The notes under the pieces were generated by a model. The model did not search any database. It worked only from the letters and a program-made list of their open reading frames with translations, and was not told the origin of the DNA. Positions 36,101 to 46,856 of a DNA stretch of 64,000 nt are shown piece after piece (the stretch's first letter is position 1; the number at the start of each line of letters is the position of its first letter). Source of the DNA: Pseudomonas muyukensis (GTDB lineage: Bacteria > Pseudomonadota > Gammaproteobacteria > Pseudomonadales > Pseudomonadaceae). A program made the position numbers and the translations under genes. The stretch is taken from NCBI RefSeq assembly GCF_019139535.1, contig NZ_CP077073.1:3748501-3812500 (forward strand). Reading direction: 5' to 3'.

Positions 36101-36419
36101 CCACCTGACCCAGGATGACGAGCAGTTGATCATGCGCCTGCTGGAGCAGTTGGCCGCCAGCAATGCCGAGGACCTGCAGGCCCTGCGGGCGCTGGGCAGC
36201 TCACCGGCCAGCGAGGCGCTTGGCCCGGTGGTGCACCGGATCAAGGGTGGGGCCAAGATGCTCAAGGTCAGGACCGTGGTGCAGGATTGCGAAGCCCTGG
36301 AGCAGGCCATCGCCCACCGCCAGCCGCTCGCTTCGTTGCTCGAACGGCTGCACGCCAGCCTGCACAGCCTCGAATGCGAGCTGCGGGAAAACCTCAGTGC
36401 AATTGCAGGGTCGAACTGA
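33141..36419 (+). CDS. BvgS/EvgS-like hybrid sensor kinase with two periplasmic solute-binding domains
   Basis: A 1092-residue unorthodox kinase. After a signal/anchor helix (residues 1-20) come two SBP_bac_3 Venus-flytrap domains (about 50-270 and 290-515), a membrane segment (about 535-555, [20 protein letters not shown]), a short coiled coil, the HisKA box [14 protein letters not shown] (His609), ATPase, receiver (Asp896 in [13 protein letters not shown]) and a C-terminal Hpt domain (His1032 in [12 protein letters not shown]). All four phosphorelay residues are present, so it should be active. Phosphate would go on to the response regulator encoded just upstream. Its 3' end overlaps the convergent chemoreceptor gene by 26 bp. 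Confidence 0.93.
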   Translation: MIGRTLLCLLLALSWPLSAPAAVQGESRHLLARALSAAPPLQLDDTDRRWLAQRKELVLGSSRPDYPPFDINTSQADYEGLSADYAGLIGEQLGVPVRVRRYASRALALAALRAGEVDLLGTSNAFEANDAELALTHSYADDLPVVASRHSRTLREDDDLAGLHLAMVDHYLPMQTVQQLFPQAQLRLYRSTLAGIAAVALGQADAYLGDAISTDYVIAKGYQGMVKVDHFVKAPAGTFAFALARDNPRLLKLVNLALARIADSERLNILRRWTSGSTSVLLDRRLAALTLEERDWIEQHRQVKVMINTTLAPLSFTDAQQNPRGIALDLLERISLRTGLRFQIVESESFQDMVEQTAQGQVDMIGAIGYGVHRALRLRYTRPYMISPRVLVTRHNAPPLIGDQPLSGLRVALLRGSPLREGLERQAIGIQPIEVENPLQLMEAVANGEADVAISSHINAAYFINQVFKGRLRIAGLQGDEPALAAFAVSPALPQLQAILDKALLSIPPDELEQLVNRWRTNAVVSDSPWRNYRTLALQVLVLAAVLLAGVVFWNTYLRKLIHQRTEAQRALQEQLALSRSLLEQLRQAKDDAERASQAKSTFLAVMSHEIRTPMNAVIGLLELALEDSRHGRSDSHALKTAHDSALGLLDLIGDVLDISRIESGHMTLQPQPVELIELVQATLRVFEGNARAKGIELRGALPAPPCWVRVDALRLKQVLSNLISNAIKFTDRGQVDVTLTAQALDAQRRRITLQVRDSGMGISAADQARLFNAFAQADGSQGRQGAGLGLVISRELCELMGGQLSLQSLEGLGTQVDILLTLQVCPPPSREPVSSIGREIAGGPLQVLVVDDYPANLLLLEKQLRSLGHHVVLADQGEAALALWQAGHFDVVLSDCSMPVMDGHELARRIRAAEQQRARPACRIIGVTANAQAEERQRCLDSGMDDCLFKPIGLQALKGCLAHLHSIAPNACPTARASGFDLEQLRHLTQDDEQLIMRLLEQLAASNAEDLQALRALGSSPASEALGPVVHRIKGGAKMLKVRTVVQDCEALEQAIAHRQPLASLLERLHASLHSLECELRENLSAIAGSN

Positions 36420-37713
36420 TCTGGCTGATCGCATCCACCACGTGCCGCGAACCCTGCTGGATTTCCATGATCACCGTGCCCGCCTCGTTGGCCAGTTCCA
36501 CCCCAAGCCCGGTACGGGTCAGGCTCGACTGCATGCTGGCCACCGCCGTCAGCGACAGGTCGTGGTTCTGCCGCACCACCTCGACGATCTCCAGGGTGGC
36601 CTTGCTGGTACGCGCCGCCAAGTTGCGCACTTCGTCGGCCACCACCGCGAAGCCGCGGCCGTATTCGCCGGCCCGCGCCGCCTCGATCGCCGCATTGAGC
36701 GCCAGCAGGTTGGTCTGGTCGGCGATGCCACGGATGGTCAGGACGATCTGGCCGATCGCCTCGGACTGTTTGCTTACGGCGTCGATGCTGCGCGCGGCCT
36801 GGTTGAGCTCGGCGGAAATCTGCTCGATCACCTCGACGGTCTGCTGCACCACCTGGGTGCCCTTGCGCGCGCAGGCGTCGGTCTGCACCGAACTGGCATG
36901 GGCGGCATCGGCGGCGGTCTGCTGGGTGCTGACCTGGTTGGTGATGTCGCTGGCGAACTTCACCACTTTGTACAAGCGGCCCTTGTTGTCGAAGATCGGG
37001 TTGTACGAGGCCTCCAGGTAGACGGTCTGGCCCTGTTTGTTGATACGCTCGAAGCGGTGCGAATGGTACTCGCCGCGGTTGAGCGAGGCCCAGAAGTCGC
37101 GGTACTGCGCCGACTCACGCTCGTGGGGCAGGCAAAACAGCCCGTGGTGCCGGCCCACCACTTCCTCCAGGCGATAGCCCATGGTGTCGAGGAAGTTCTG
37201 GTTGGCCTTGATCACCCGCCCGGCCGGGGTGAACTCGATCACCGCCATGGAACGGCCGATGGCCTTGAGCAAGCTTTCGCTCTCGTGCTCCTCATTGACA
37301 TGGCGGGTGATGTCCGAGGCCACCTTTATGACACTGGAGACCTGTTGTCGCTCATCGATCACCGGCATGTAGCTGGCTTCCAGCCAGACCTCGCGACCGG
37401 CCTTGTCGAGGCGTTCGAAGGTGCCGCTGATGGCCTTGCCCTGCCCCAGTTCGCGCCACAGTTGCTGGTACTCGGCGCTCTTGGCATAGGCCGGGTCACA
37501 GAAGATGCGGTGGTGCTTGCCGCGAATCTCCTCGGCGCTGTAGCCCATGGTGCTGCAGAAGTGCTCGTTCGCCTCGAGGATCGTGCCGTCTGGCGCGAAC
37601 TCGATCATCGCCATGGAACGGCTGATCGCCGCCAGCTTGGCCTCCATGCCCGCCAGGGCCTGGCGGCAACGCTGGATCTCGACCAGATCGGACTTGCGAT
37701 GGTATTCGAACAT
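36394..37713 (-). CDS. soluble PAS-PAS methyl-accepting chemotaxis protein
   Basis: A 439-residue chemoreceptor without membrane segments. Two PAS domains (about 25-145 and 150-265) are similar to each other, each containing an MA/VIEF..G.I..AN..F..TMGY motif and a PAC tail. The signalling domain has the hairpin tip motif [20 protein letters not shown] followed by [14 protein letters not shown]. The cytoplasmic helical bundle is short. I start at ATG 37713, after an AGAAGGAG site. It likely senses an internal redox or energy cue, like Aer-type proteins, and signals to CheA/CheW encoded elsewhere. Confidence 0.9.
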   Translation of the reverse strand: MFEYHRKSDLVEIQRCRQALAGMEAKLAAISRSMAMIEFAPDGTILEANEHFCSTMGYSAEEIRGKHHRIFCDPAYAKSAEYQQLWRELGQGKAISGTFERLDKAGREVWLEASYMPVIDERQQVSSVIKVASDITRHVNEEHESESLLKAIGRSMAVIEFTPAGRVIKANQNFLDTMGYRLEEVVGRHHGLFCLPHERESAQYRDFWASLNRGEYHSHRFERINKQGQTVYLEASYNPIFDNKGRLYKVVKFASDITNQVSTQQTAADAAHASSVQTDACARKGTQVVQQTVEVIEQISAELNQAARSIDAVSKQSEAIGQIVLTIRGIADQTNLLALNAAIEAARAGEYGRGFAVVADEVRNLAARTSKATLEIVEVVRQNHDLSLTAVASMQSSLTRTGLGVELANEAGTVIMEIQQGSRHVVDAISQISSTLQLH

Positions 37714-37847
37714 GAGCCGGGGCTCCTTCTGCTCTGGGATGAACCTGAGCATAGATCGGCGTTTTCGCGGTGCAAGCGAACTGATATCACTTTTGAACTA
37801 GCTATTCGCGGCCGTTTGTCTGGTGGTTTTTACCGACGATCTGCCAC

Positions 37848-38303
37848 CGTTGCTGGCGAGCCAGGCGACGCGGTGGATGGCACCGGCGACGCCGGTGTTC
37901 GCCGGCAAGGCCGGCTCCTACGCCGATTGCGACTGCAATACCTGTAGGAGCCAGCCTTGCTGGCGAACCAGGCGACGCGGTGGCTGGCACCGGCTACGCC
38001 GGTGTTCGCCGGCAAGGCCGGCTCCTACGGCGGTTGCGGCCTGCAATACCTGTAGGAGCCAGCCTTGCTGGCGAACCAAGCGACGCGGTGGCTGGCACCG
38101 GCTACGCCGGTGTTCGCCGGCAAGCCGGCTCCTACGCCGATTGCGACTGCAATACCTGTAGGAGCCAGCTTGCTGGCGAACCAGGCGACGCGATGGATGG
38201 CACCGGCTACGCCGGTGTTCGCCGGCAAGGCCGGCTCCTACGGCGGTTGCGGCCTGCAATACCTGTAGGAGCCAGCCTTGCTGGCGAACCAGGCAACTCG
38301 GTA
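37848..38303. repeat. tandem array of about four 107-bp REPIN-like units
   Basis: TGTAGGAG followed by CCAGCC(T)TGCTGGCGAACC recurs at 37943, 38051, 38157 and 38264, a period of 106-108 bp, with a partial unit before and after. Each unit pairs one REP with an inverted partner (GTTCGCCGGCAAGGCCGGCTCC). The same unit, in the opposite orientation, builds the array at 59692-60637. No gene lies in the 621-bp gap that holds it. Confidence 0.92.
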
Positions 38304-38334
38304 GCCGGTGCCTACGCACCGTAACCCCGCCAGC

Positions 38335-39354
38335 TCAGGAGCTCTCCCGCACCATCAGCTCGAAGCCCAGATCCTGCTGCCCACCCGCACCGCGCTTGCC
38401 ATCGAGCATACCCAGCAAGGCCTGCGCCGCGCCGCGCCCCACCGCCGCCCGCGGCGTGCGGATCGAGGTAAGCCGCGGCACCATGTGCGCCGAACCCGGC
38501 AAGTCGTTGAAACCGACCATCGCCACCTGCCGAGGCACCTCGACGCCCTGGCGCAAGGCCTGCAAGATCGCGCCTTGGGCCAGGTCGTCGTTGCAGAAGA
38601 AAATACCATCGACATCCGGCGCGCGGACCAGCAGGCGGCTGAACAACTCGCCCCCCAGGCCAATCGACGACGGCTGCGGGTCGAGCATTTCCAGCTCTGG
38701 CGCCTGCAAGCCGGCTTGCGCCAAGGCCTGGCGGAACCCCTCGGCCCGTTGCATCACCCGTGGGTCCAGTTGCGCGGCAATGAAGCCCAGGCGCCGCCGC
38801 CCACGCTCGATCAGGTGCCGCGCCGCCGCGCGCCCGGCTTCGTACTGGGAAAACCCGACCGACAAGGCGCCCGCCTCGCCACCCAGCTCCATCATGTGCA
38901 CGCAGGGCACTTGGCTGGCGGCGAGCATCTGCCGCGAGGCCTCGCTGCGCTCGAAACCGGTCAGCAACATGCCGCATGGCTGGTAGGCCAGGTAGTTGCG
39001 GATCAGGTTCTCTTCCTCGGCGCTGTCGTAGTGATAGTTGCCGATCAGCACCTCCAGCCCGCGGGGCCGCATCACTTCATGGATCGCCTCGAGGGTGTCG
39101 ATGAACAGCTGGTTGGACAACGAAGGGATCAATACCACCACCGACTGGCTGCGCGCCGAGGCCAGGGCTCGCGCCGCCGGGTTGGCGACGTAGCCCAGGC
39201 TGGCCGCCGCGGCCTTGACCTTTTCCACCAGCTCCGGGGCGACCGTGCTGACCCCGCGCAGGGCGCGGGAGGCGGTGATGGGGGAAACCCCGGAAAGCCT
39301 GGCGACTTCTGCCAGGGTGGGACGACCAGTGGTGCGTGAGCCGATACGGGACAT
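38335..39354 (-). CDS. gntR: GntR/GnuR, LacI-family repressor of gluconate genes
   Basis: A 339-residue LacI-family repressor. The N-terminal helix-turn-helix (RPTLAEVARLSGVSPITASRALRG) and hinge helix (NPAARALASARS) are followed by a periplasmic-binding-protein-like effector domain (SQSVVVLIPSLSNQLF onward). It is divergent from gluconokinase and gluconate permease, and three copies of one 14-bp palindrome lie in the control regions, so gluconate-responsive repression is strongly indicated. The start at 39354 gives the normal short N-terminal arm MSRIGSRTTG. Confidence 0.9.
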   Translation of the reverse strand: MSRIGSRTTGRPTLAEVARLSGVSPITASRALRGVSTVAPELVEKVKAAAASLGYVANPAARALASARSQSVVVLIPSLSNQLFIDTLEAIHEVMRPRGLEVLIGNYHYDSAEEENLIRNYLAYQPCGMLLTGFERSEASRQMLAASQVPCVHMMELGGEAGALSVGFSQYEAGRAAARHLIERGRRRLGFIAAQLDPRVMQRAEGFRQALAQAGLQAPELEMLDPQPSSIGLGGELFSRLLVRAPDVDGIFFCNDDLAQGAILQALRQGVEVPRQVAMVGFNDLPGSAHMVPRLTSIRTPRAAVGRGAAQALLGMLDGKRGAGGQQDLGFELMVRESS

Positions 39355-39399
39355 GGGAGTTGGAGTTTTTCCACTTGCAGGAAGAAGGAACGGTCACTA

Positions 39400-39413
39400 A
39401 GGTAGCGCTGTCT
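39400..39413. promoter_or_regulatory. GntR operator 1
   Basis: AGGTAGCGCTGTCT, a near-copy of the palindrome AGAYAGCGCTRTCT, lies 46 bp upstream of the repressor gene's start and suggests autoregulation. Two other copies flank the kinase gene. Confidence 0.75.
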
Positions 39414-39529
39414 CTGGATGCAGGCAATGCAATCCGGGTAGCAGTCATGCCTTATACGTCCATACTGCCAAAGACAAGATCAATAACACCCGGGAGGGTG
39501 GCGCTTACCGGTTTGGCCCGCGACGGCCA

Positions 39530-39543
39530 AGACAGCGCTATCT
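39530..39543. promoter_or_regulatory. GntR operator 2 (gluconokinase promoter)
   Basis: AGACAGCGCTATCT, 19 bp before the gluconokinase start, is a near-perfect palindrome centred on AGCGCT. It is the exact reverse complement of operator 3. A weaker relative, GGTGGCGCTTACC, lies at 39497-39509. Confidence 0.82.
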
Positions 39544-39562
39544 CACCCAGCAGGAGGTACAG

Positions 39563-40102
39563 ATGAACCCTTCCCTGTCCGCGATTGTGGTCATGGGCGT
39601 GGCTGGATGCGGCAAGAGCTGCATCGGCGCGGCCATTGCCGCGCGCAGCGGCGGCCGCCTGATCGAAGGCGATGCCTTTCACCCCGCCGCGAACATCGCC
39701 AAGATGAGCGCCGGCATTCCCCTGGACGACGACGACCGCGCCGGTTGGCTGGTGCGCCTGGGTGAAGAGCTGCAGAACGCGATCAGCGCGGGTGAACGCC
39801 CGATCCTGACCTGCTCGGCGCTCAAGCGCCGCTACCGCGAGACCTTGCGTGAGGCGGTGCCGGCGCTGGGCTTCGTGTTCCTCGAGCTGACCCCGCTGCA
39901 AGCCGAGCAACGCGTGCGTGCGCGCCCCGGCCACTTCATGCCGGCCAGCCTGATCGACAGCCAGTTTGCCGCCCTGGAACCGCCCCATGGCGAACCCCTG
40001 ACCCTGGCGCTGGATGCCACCGCCCCGATCGAAACCCTGGCCGAAGCCGTGCACACCTGGCTAAAGCCCGGCGGTGAGCGGCCCGTGGCGCGCACCGCCT
40101 GA
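39563..40102 (+). CDS. gnuK: gluconokinase
   Basis: A 179-residue cytoplasmic kinase that phosphorylates gluconate to 6-phosphogluconate for the Entner-Doudoroff pathway. Walker A is MGVAGCGKS (residues 11-19), and the family blocks EGDAFHPAANIAKMSAGIPL and CSALKRRYRETLR are present, as is the GHFMPASLIDSQFAALEP region. An AGGAGG site precedes ATG 39563. Also called gntK. It has its own operator and is followed 115 bp later by the permease with another operator. Confidence 0.95.
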   Translation: MNPSLSAIVVMGVAGCGKSCIGAAIAARSGGRLIEGDAFHPAANIAKMSAGIPLDDDDRAGWLVRLGEELQNAISAGERPILTCSALKRRYRETLREAVPALGFVFLELTPLQAEQRVRARPGHFMPASLIDSQFAALEPPHGEPLTLALDATAPIETLAEAVHTWLKPGGERPVARTA

Positions 40103-40127
40103 CCCGGCGGTAGTTCCAGCTCACCCA

Positions 40128-40141
40128 AGATAGCGCTGTCT
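40128..40141. promoter_or_regulatory. GntR operator 3 (gluconate permease promoter)
   Basis: AGATAGCGCTGTCT lies 77 bp before the permease start in the 115-bp gap after the kinase gene. It implies that the permease has its own repressed promoter. Confidence 0.82.
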
Positions 40142-40217
40142 CTGTACCTTGCGGCAAGCAACGACCAAGAAACACGCTCCACCAAAACAACAACGACAAG
40201 ACCGAGGCTAACGATCC

Positions 40218-41570
40218 ATGTTCGGACTAGCTACTGATACGTTCCTGTTGCTCGACGCGCTGGTCACCATCGTCGGGCTGATCCTGCTGATCACCCATTT
40301 CAAGGTCCACCCCTTCGTCGCCCTGACCCTGGCCGCGGGCTTTCTCGGCCTGACCTCCGGCATGCCGGTGGCCAAGGTGATGAAGTCGTTCCAGGACGGC
40401 TTCGGCGGGGTACTGGGCTTCGTCGGCATCGTCCTGGCCCTGGGCACCATGCTCGGCAAGCTGATGGCCGACTCCGGCGGCGCCGACCAGATTGCGCAAA
40501 CGCTGATCCGCGCCTTCGGCAAGCAGAAGGTGCACTGGGCGATGATGTTCGCCGCCTTCCTGGTGGGCATCCCGCTGTTCTTCGAAATCGGCTTCGTGCT
40601 GCTGATCCCGCTGGTGTTCATCGTCGCCCGCCGCTCCGGCGTGTCGCTGGTGAAGATCGGCATTCCGCTGCTGGCCGGCCTTTCCGTGGTCCACGGCCTG
40701 GTGCCGCCGCACCCGGGCCCGCTGCTGGCAATCGGCATCTTCCACGCCGACATCGGCAAGACCATCTTCTATGGCCTGCTGGTGGCATTGCCTACCGCGG
40801 TGATTGCCGGCCCCCTGTTCGGTAACTTCATCTCCCGCTACATCCCGGGTAACCCGTCCCAGGAGCTGATGGACCAGATTGCCCGCGAGTCGGACCAGCA
40901 CAACCTGCCAAGCTTCAGCGTGACCCTGATCACCGTGCTGCTGCCGGTGGCGCTGATGCTGCTCAAGACCTTCGCCGACGTGGTGCTGCCGGCCGAGCAC
41001 ATCGTGCGCCAGTGGATGGACCTGATCGGCCACCCGATCACCGCCCTGCTCGCCGCCCTGCTGCTGGCGTTCTACACCTTCGGTTCGGCGCGTGGCTTCA
41101 ACCGCCAGCAGATCATGAAGATGCTCGACCAGAGCCTGGCGCCCACTGCCGCCATCGTGCTGATCGTCGGTGCCGGTGGCGGCTTCAAGCAGATGCTGGT
41201 GGACACCGGGGTCGGCAACGTGATCGGCCAGATGGCGGTCCAGGCCGAGATCTCGCCGATCCTGCTGGCCTGGCTGGTGGCGGCGGTGATCCGCATCGCC
41301 ACCGGTTCCGCGACCGTGGCCACCATCACCGGCGCCGGCATCGTCGCCCCGGTGATCGACCTGGTGCCGGGGGTCAACCGCGAGCTGCTGGTACTGGCCA
41401 CCGGGGCCGGTTCGCTGATCCTGTCCCACGTCAACGACGCCGGGTTCTGGCTGGTCAAGCAGTACTTCAACATGACCGTCGCCGAAACCTTCAAGACCTG
41501 GAGCATGATGGAGACCATCCTCTCGGTGGTCGGCATCATCTTCATCATGTTGTTGTCGATGGTGGTGTGA
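40218..41570 (+). CDS. gntP: gluconate permease, GntP family
   Basis: A 450-residue inner-membrane symporter with about twelve hydrophobic segments and the normal GntP family length. Conserved blocks include GFGGVLGFVGIVLALGTMLG, FFEIGFVLLIPLVF, HGLVPPHPGPLLAIG and ATGSATVATITGAGIVAPV. It would take up gluconate with protons, feeding the kinase encoded just upstream. Also named gntT or gnuT in Pseudomonas. A strong terminator follows its stop. Confidence 0.94.
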   Translation: MFGLATDTFLLLDALVTIVGLILLITHFKVHPFVALTLAAGFLGLTSGMPVAKVMKSFQDGFGGVLGFVGIVLALGTMLGKLMADSGGADQIAQTLIRAFGKQKVHWAMMFAAFLVGIPLFFEIGFVLLIPLVFIVARRSGVSLVKIGIPLLAGLSVVHGLVPPHPGPLLAIGIFHADIGKTIFYGLLVALPTAVIAGPLFGNFISRYIPGNPSQELMDQIARESDQHNLPSFSVTLITVLLPVALMLLKTFADVVLPAEHIVRQWMDLIGHPITALLAALLLAFYTFGSARGFNRQQIMKMLDQSLAPTAAIVLIVGAGGGFKQMLVDTGVGNVIGQMAVQAEISPILLAWLVAAVIRIATGSATVATITGAGIVAPVIDLVPGVNRELLVLATGAGSLILSHVNDAGFWLVKQYFNMTVAETFKTWSMMETILSVVGIIFIMLLSMVV

Positions 41571-41625
41571 CCGTCGGTCGCCGTGATGGCACCCGGCTGA
41601 TGGACTCAAGGCCCAAGTGAGACAG

Positions 41626-41654
41626 CGGCCCTGCGCAGGCAGGGCCGTTTTCTT
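41626..41654 (+). terminator. Rho-independent terminator after gntP
   Basis: CGGCCCTGC and GCAGGGCCG form a perfect 9-bp stem with a four-base loop, followed by TTTTCTTT. It separates gntP from the small exported protein gene. Confidence 0.9.
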
Positions 41655-41676
41655 TCCTCGCAAAGGAGCCTGCCCC

Positions 41677-41976
41677 ATGAAAGCTGCGCTGTTGCTCGCC
41701 GCCCTGCTCGCCTCGCCACTGGCGTTGGCCGCCGGAACCGGCGCCACCTACCCTGATGACCCGCACAACCCGGCACCCAAGCCGGGTGTCGACAGCACCC
41801 TGAACCCCGTCGAGAAGCCCATGCCGCGCGATACCGACCCGCGGATCAAGGGTAACGACCCAGACAGCCCACCGGCTGAGCAGAACGATGATCGCGACCT
41901 GCCCGGGATGGGCGGCAGCGGTTCGGAGGGGATGGGGCGTGGTGGGGATGGGTCGGGGGGTACGGGCAAGCCTTGA
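41677..41976 (+). CDS. small exported Asp/Pro/Gly-rich protein
   Basis: A 99-residue protein with a clear signal peptide (MKAALLLAALLASPLALAAG, cleavage near residue 19). The mature part is low-complexity and probably disordered: Pro/Asp/Asn-rich (DPHNPAPKPGVDSTLNP, GNDPDSPPAEQNDDRD), then Gly/Ser-rich with Met (GMGGSGSEGMGRGGDGSGG). An AAAGGAG site precedes ATG 41677. It has no visible partner and follows the gntP terminator, so it likely has its own expression. Function unknown. Confidence 0.75.
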   Translation: MKAALLLAALLASPLALAAGTGATYPDDPHNPAPKPGVDSTLNPVEKPMPRDTDPRIKGNDPDSPPAEQNDDRDLPGMGGSGSEGMGRGGDGSGGTGKP

Positions 41977-41994
41977 GGCCCCCAGGCCCTATTT

Positions 41995-42116
41995 CCCTGT
42001 AGGAGCGGCCTTGTGTCGCGATGGGGCGCAAAGCGGCCTCGACCTCCTTCGCGGCGACGCTGAGAATGTGGGGGCGCTGTGCGCCCCATCGCGACACAAG
42101 GCCGCTCCTACAGGGA
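41995..42116. repeat. inverted pair of REP sequences (tgtcgcga type)
   Basis: TGTAGGAGCGGCCTTGTGTC on the left is mirrored by GACACAAGGCCGCTCCTACA on the right, and the arms extend through GCGATGGGGCGCA. The pair fills the gap between convergent genes at 41677 and 42128 and may act as a bidirectional transcript end. Confidence 0.88.
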
Positions 42117-42127
42117 TTGCACCCAGG

Positions 42128-43555
<1,428 letters not shown>

Positions 43556-45129
43556 GGTCCCCTCCCGCTGCGATATTGAAAGTCAGGCTGACGCGGGTTC
43601 CTTCCTCTTCGCGGCTGGTCAGTTCGACCGCACCGCCAAAGCGTTCCATGATCCGTTTGACCAGGGCCAGGCCAACACCGAGGCCGCCCTGCTTGGTGGT
43701 GAAAAATGGCTTGAACACCATGCGCCGCTGCTGCTCGTTCATCCCTTTGCCGGTGTCGCTGAGCTGCAGCTGGGCCTGCTGGCCCTCCAGCTGGCGCACC
43801 TCGGCGCGCAACTCGCCGCCCTGGGGCATGGCCTCCAGGGCGTTGGCGAACAGGCTGTTGAGGATCTGCGTCAGTTGCAGCGGCTGGCTGGCCACCCATT
43901 GCGCGACCGGGCCGTCGAAGCTGAAACGCACCTGGTTGCGCTCGATCTGCAGGGCGAACGTTTGCCGGGCATCTTCAAGGGCGGCCACCAGGTCCACCGC
44001 CTCGGGCTCGTCGCTGGTCGGGCGCAGCGACACCAGCAGGTCGCGGACCCAGCGCGACATGCGGTCGACCTGGGTAATGATGTCGCCGATGTTCTTCTGC
44101 GCCGCGGGGCTGGCGATTTCCTGGGCCAGTTCGGCGCTGGAGCGAATATTGGCCAGTGGGTTGCGCAGGCTGTGGGCCACCGCCGAGGACATCTCCCCCA
44201 GGGCCACGTAGGTTTCGCTGGCCACCAGCCGGTCCTGCTGGTGATGCAGCAGGCTGGCGGCGCGGCGCACGATCCAGAACAGGCCGAAGTAGATCAACGC
44301 CCCGCCCGCCAGGGTCGAGGCCCAGATCACTACGTAGCCGCGGTGGATGCGCCGTACCAGGTCCTGCGGCTCCTTGTAGATCTCGACCATGCTCAGCACC
44401 TGCTCGCCCTGGCTGTCGAACAGCGGGATGTAGTTCTCGATGAACAGGTGCCGCGGCTCGCGCTGGAACTTCTGTTCCTCGCGGTCCTCGTCGGCCTTGT
44501 GGTAACTGGCCGACACCGACTTGCGCGAGTGGAAGGCGTGCTCGAGGTCGTCGTCCTCCTCGATGCGCTGGCCGATCAAGTGCGGGTTGGTCGACCACAC
44601 CACGGTGTGGTCACGGGCGTAGACATTGGCCAGCAGGGTGTCGGGCAAGTGCTCGACATGGTCGAGGAACTCCACCCGGGTGGCTTCGGCCAGCTGTGGG
44701 GTGAACTGCAGGTGCTGCTGGTCCAGGCGCGGGTCGAGCAGCTCGCCCATGGTCACCCCCGGCGGCAACTGCGAGTGACGCACCTCGGCCTGGGCCATGG
44801 CCTGGATGAACTGCGCGGTGAGCATGGCATCGCGCTCGACACTGTCGCGTACCACGAAGCGCGTCGACACATAACCCAGGCCGCCGGCCACTGCCGTGAT
44901 GATCAGCAGGCTGACCAGCGAGAACCAGCGCAGCAGGTTGAACTCATGCAGCGGCGCGGCCAGCCCGGTGGTGGCTGCAGCCGTTTTGTCGGTGGCTTGG
45001 TTGTCGAGCGTCTGCATCGCGTCGTTCCCGCCTTTGCGCCAGTGGGGCCACCAGCACGCTGTCGCTACCCGTGGTAGCCCGGTAACGGCCGCCAGTCATG
45101 ACACAAGTCGCAAACTGTCGGCCCTGGTG

Positions 45130-45307
45130 AGATGAAGCAAAAAACCGGCCATCGCTTTACCATAAGCATAATTTACTTATAAAACAGATATTTACGAACT
45201 TTTATCAAAGCTATTTCTTGAAAAAATCCCCATATTTGGGGAAATGGCACCAAAAGCAATAAATACAATAAAAACAGATAGTTACAGAAGATTATTAATT
45301 TAGAAAA
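45130..45307. promoter_or_regulatory. AT-rich island between paralogous kinases
   Basis: About 180 bp that are strikingly AT-rich for this genome, forming the promoter region of the downstream kinase (start 45017). The decamer AAAACAGATA followed by (T/G)TTAC occurs at 45181 and 45271, exactly 90 bp apart. Such islands often bind MvaT/H-NS-type proteins. No open reading frame of note is present. Confidence 0.5.
45221..45244 (-). terminator. possible terminator after kinase B
   Basis: On the minus strand TCCCC and GGGGA form a 5-bp stem with an AAATAT loop, followed by six T residues. It lies 64 bp beyond the stop of the kinase gene at 45308. The stem is short, so confidence is moderate. Confidence 0.45.
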
Positions 45308-46750
45308 TCAACTTTTAATCACCCGAAAATGGAGCGAGACCCGCGTTCCCAACCCAGCGCGGCTACTCAACCTCACCGACCCACCAAAGCGCTCCATGAT
45401 CCGCTTGACCAATACCAACCCAACCCCCAGGCCGCCCTGCTTGGTGGTGAAGAATGGCCGGAAGGCCAGGCGCTGTTGCTGCTCGCTCATGCCCTTGCCA
45501 GTGTCCGAGAGGCGCAGGGTCAAACCACGCCGGTCATGCCGCACCACCTCCACGCGCAGCTCGCCGCCCGCCTCCATCGACTCCAGGGCATTGGCGATCA
45601 GGCTGCTGAAAATCTGCCCCAGCAGCACCGGCTGCCCCAGCACCTGGACCCGCGGCACCTCGGCCACGCTCAAGCGGATTCCCCCTCGCGCCAGCGCCGT
45701 GGCGAAGGCCTGCAGGCTGTCATCCAGCGCCTGGGCGACATCCACCGGTTGTGCCTCGTCATTGAGCGGGCGCAGCGATTGCAACAGCTCGCGCACCCAC
45801 TGCGACATGCGATCGACCTGGCTGATGATGTCAGTGATGTTCTTCTGCGCCGGCCCCTCGTCGAAGGCCTGGGCCAATTCGGCGCTGGAGCGGATGCTGG
45901 CCAGCGGGTTGCGCAGGCTGTGGGCCACCGCCGACGACACCTCGCCCAGGGCGACAAAGGTTTCATTGCCGATCAGGCGTTTCTGCTGCACCGCCATCAG
46001 CCGCGCGGCCCGGCGCATGATGCCGTACAGCCCGACATAGACCACGCCCGCCCCCACCGCGATGGCCAGCCAGATCAGCAGCAGGCCATGCTCGATACGC
46101 ACGATCAGGTCGTGGGGTTCCTTGTAGATCTCGACCATGGCGGTGACGTTCTCGCCATCGGCGTCGAACAGCGGGATGTAGTTCTCGATGAACAGCTGTT
46201 CGGGCGGGGTGACGAATTTCTGCTCGCTGCGCGCCTGCTCGAAGTCGTGGTAGCTGGCCGAGACCCGCATCTTGTACTCGAAGGCCTGGTCCAGGTCGTC
46301 GTCCGATTCGATCAGGCGGCCGATCAAGGCCGGGTTGCTCGACCAGATCACCGTACGGTCGGGGGCATAGATATTGGCCAGGAGCATGTCCGGCAGGTGG
46401 GCGATATGGTCGAGGAACTCGCCCCGGGCCTTGCGCCGGGCCTCGGGATCGACATCCGGCATGCCGTGGTCGGTGCGCGGGTCGAGCAGTTCGCCCATGG
46501 TGCGCACGTTGGGGATCGACACATGGCGCACCTCGGCATCGGCGATGGAGGTGATGAACTGGGCGGTGAGCAACGCGTCGCGCTCGACGCTTTCGTTGAT
46601 GATGAAGCGGCTGGAGATCAGGCCCAGCCCCACCGCCACCGAAACGATGATCGCCAGGCTGACCCAGGCGTACCAGCGCAGCAGGTTGAACGGCTTGCGC
46701 CCGGTGCTGGCGTCGGGCGCGGGTGTGTCGGGGCGGGGGGCGAGGTCCAT
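45308..46750 (-). CDS. membrane sensor histidine kinase B, orphan paralogue
   Basis: A 480-residue kinase with the same plan as its neighbour: helix at about 27-49 (WYAWVSLAIIVSVAVGLGLI), periplasmic domain to about 225, second helix, H box AHSLRNPLASIRSSAELA, and FFTTKQGGLGVGLVLVKR in the ATPase domain. I start at ATG 46750; the longer frame upstream has Cys-rich non-family sequence. No receiver protein of its own is encoded here, so it may share the NtrC-type regulator at 42128, with a different ligand. Tandem duplication is the likely origin. Confidence 0.88.
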   Translation of the reverse strand: MDLAPRPDTPAPDASTGRKPFNLLRWYAWVSLAIIVSVAVGLGLISSRFIINESVERDALLTAQFITSIADAEVRHVSIPNVRTMGELLDPRTDHGMPDVDPEARRKARGEFLDHIAHLPDMLLANIYAPDRTVIWSSNPALIGRLIESDDDLDQAFEYKMRVSASYHDFEQARSEQKFVTPPEQLFIENYIPLFDADGENVTAMVEIYKEPHDLIVRIEHGLLLIWLAIAVGAGVVYVGLYGIMRRAARLMAVQQKRLIGNETFVALGEVSSAVAHSLRNPLASIRSSAELAQAFDEGPAQKNITDIISQVDRMSQWVRELLQSLRPLNDEAQPVDVAQALDDSLQAFATALARGGIRLSVAEVPRVQVLGQPVLLGQIFSSLIANALESMEAGGELRVEVVRHDRRGLTLRLSDTGKGMSEQQQRLAFRPFFTTKQGGLGVGLVLVKRIMERFGGSVRLSSRAGLGTRVSLHFRVIKS

Positions 46751-46856
46751 GGGCGGGCTCCGCGGCTGGGCACGTCTACAGGTTATAGCCCAGAGTTGGG
46801 GGTGCAGGGGTGTTGGCCGCTCATAGCCGTCGCCACCCTCACGCCAAACCTGCCTC

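Noticed and set aside
37848..38303. Insertion sequence remnant
   Set aside because: No transposase fragment or terminal inverted repeats with target duplication; the sequence is explained by tandem REP pairs.
45130..45307. Horizontally acquired gene remnant in the AT-rich island
   Set aside because: No frame of useful length; position and repeats fit a promoter region better.
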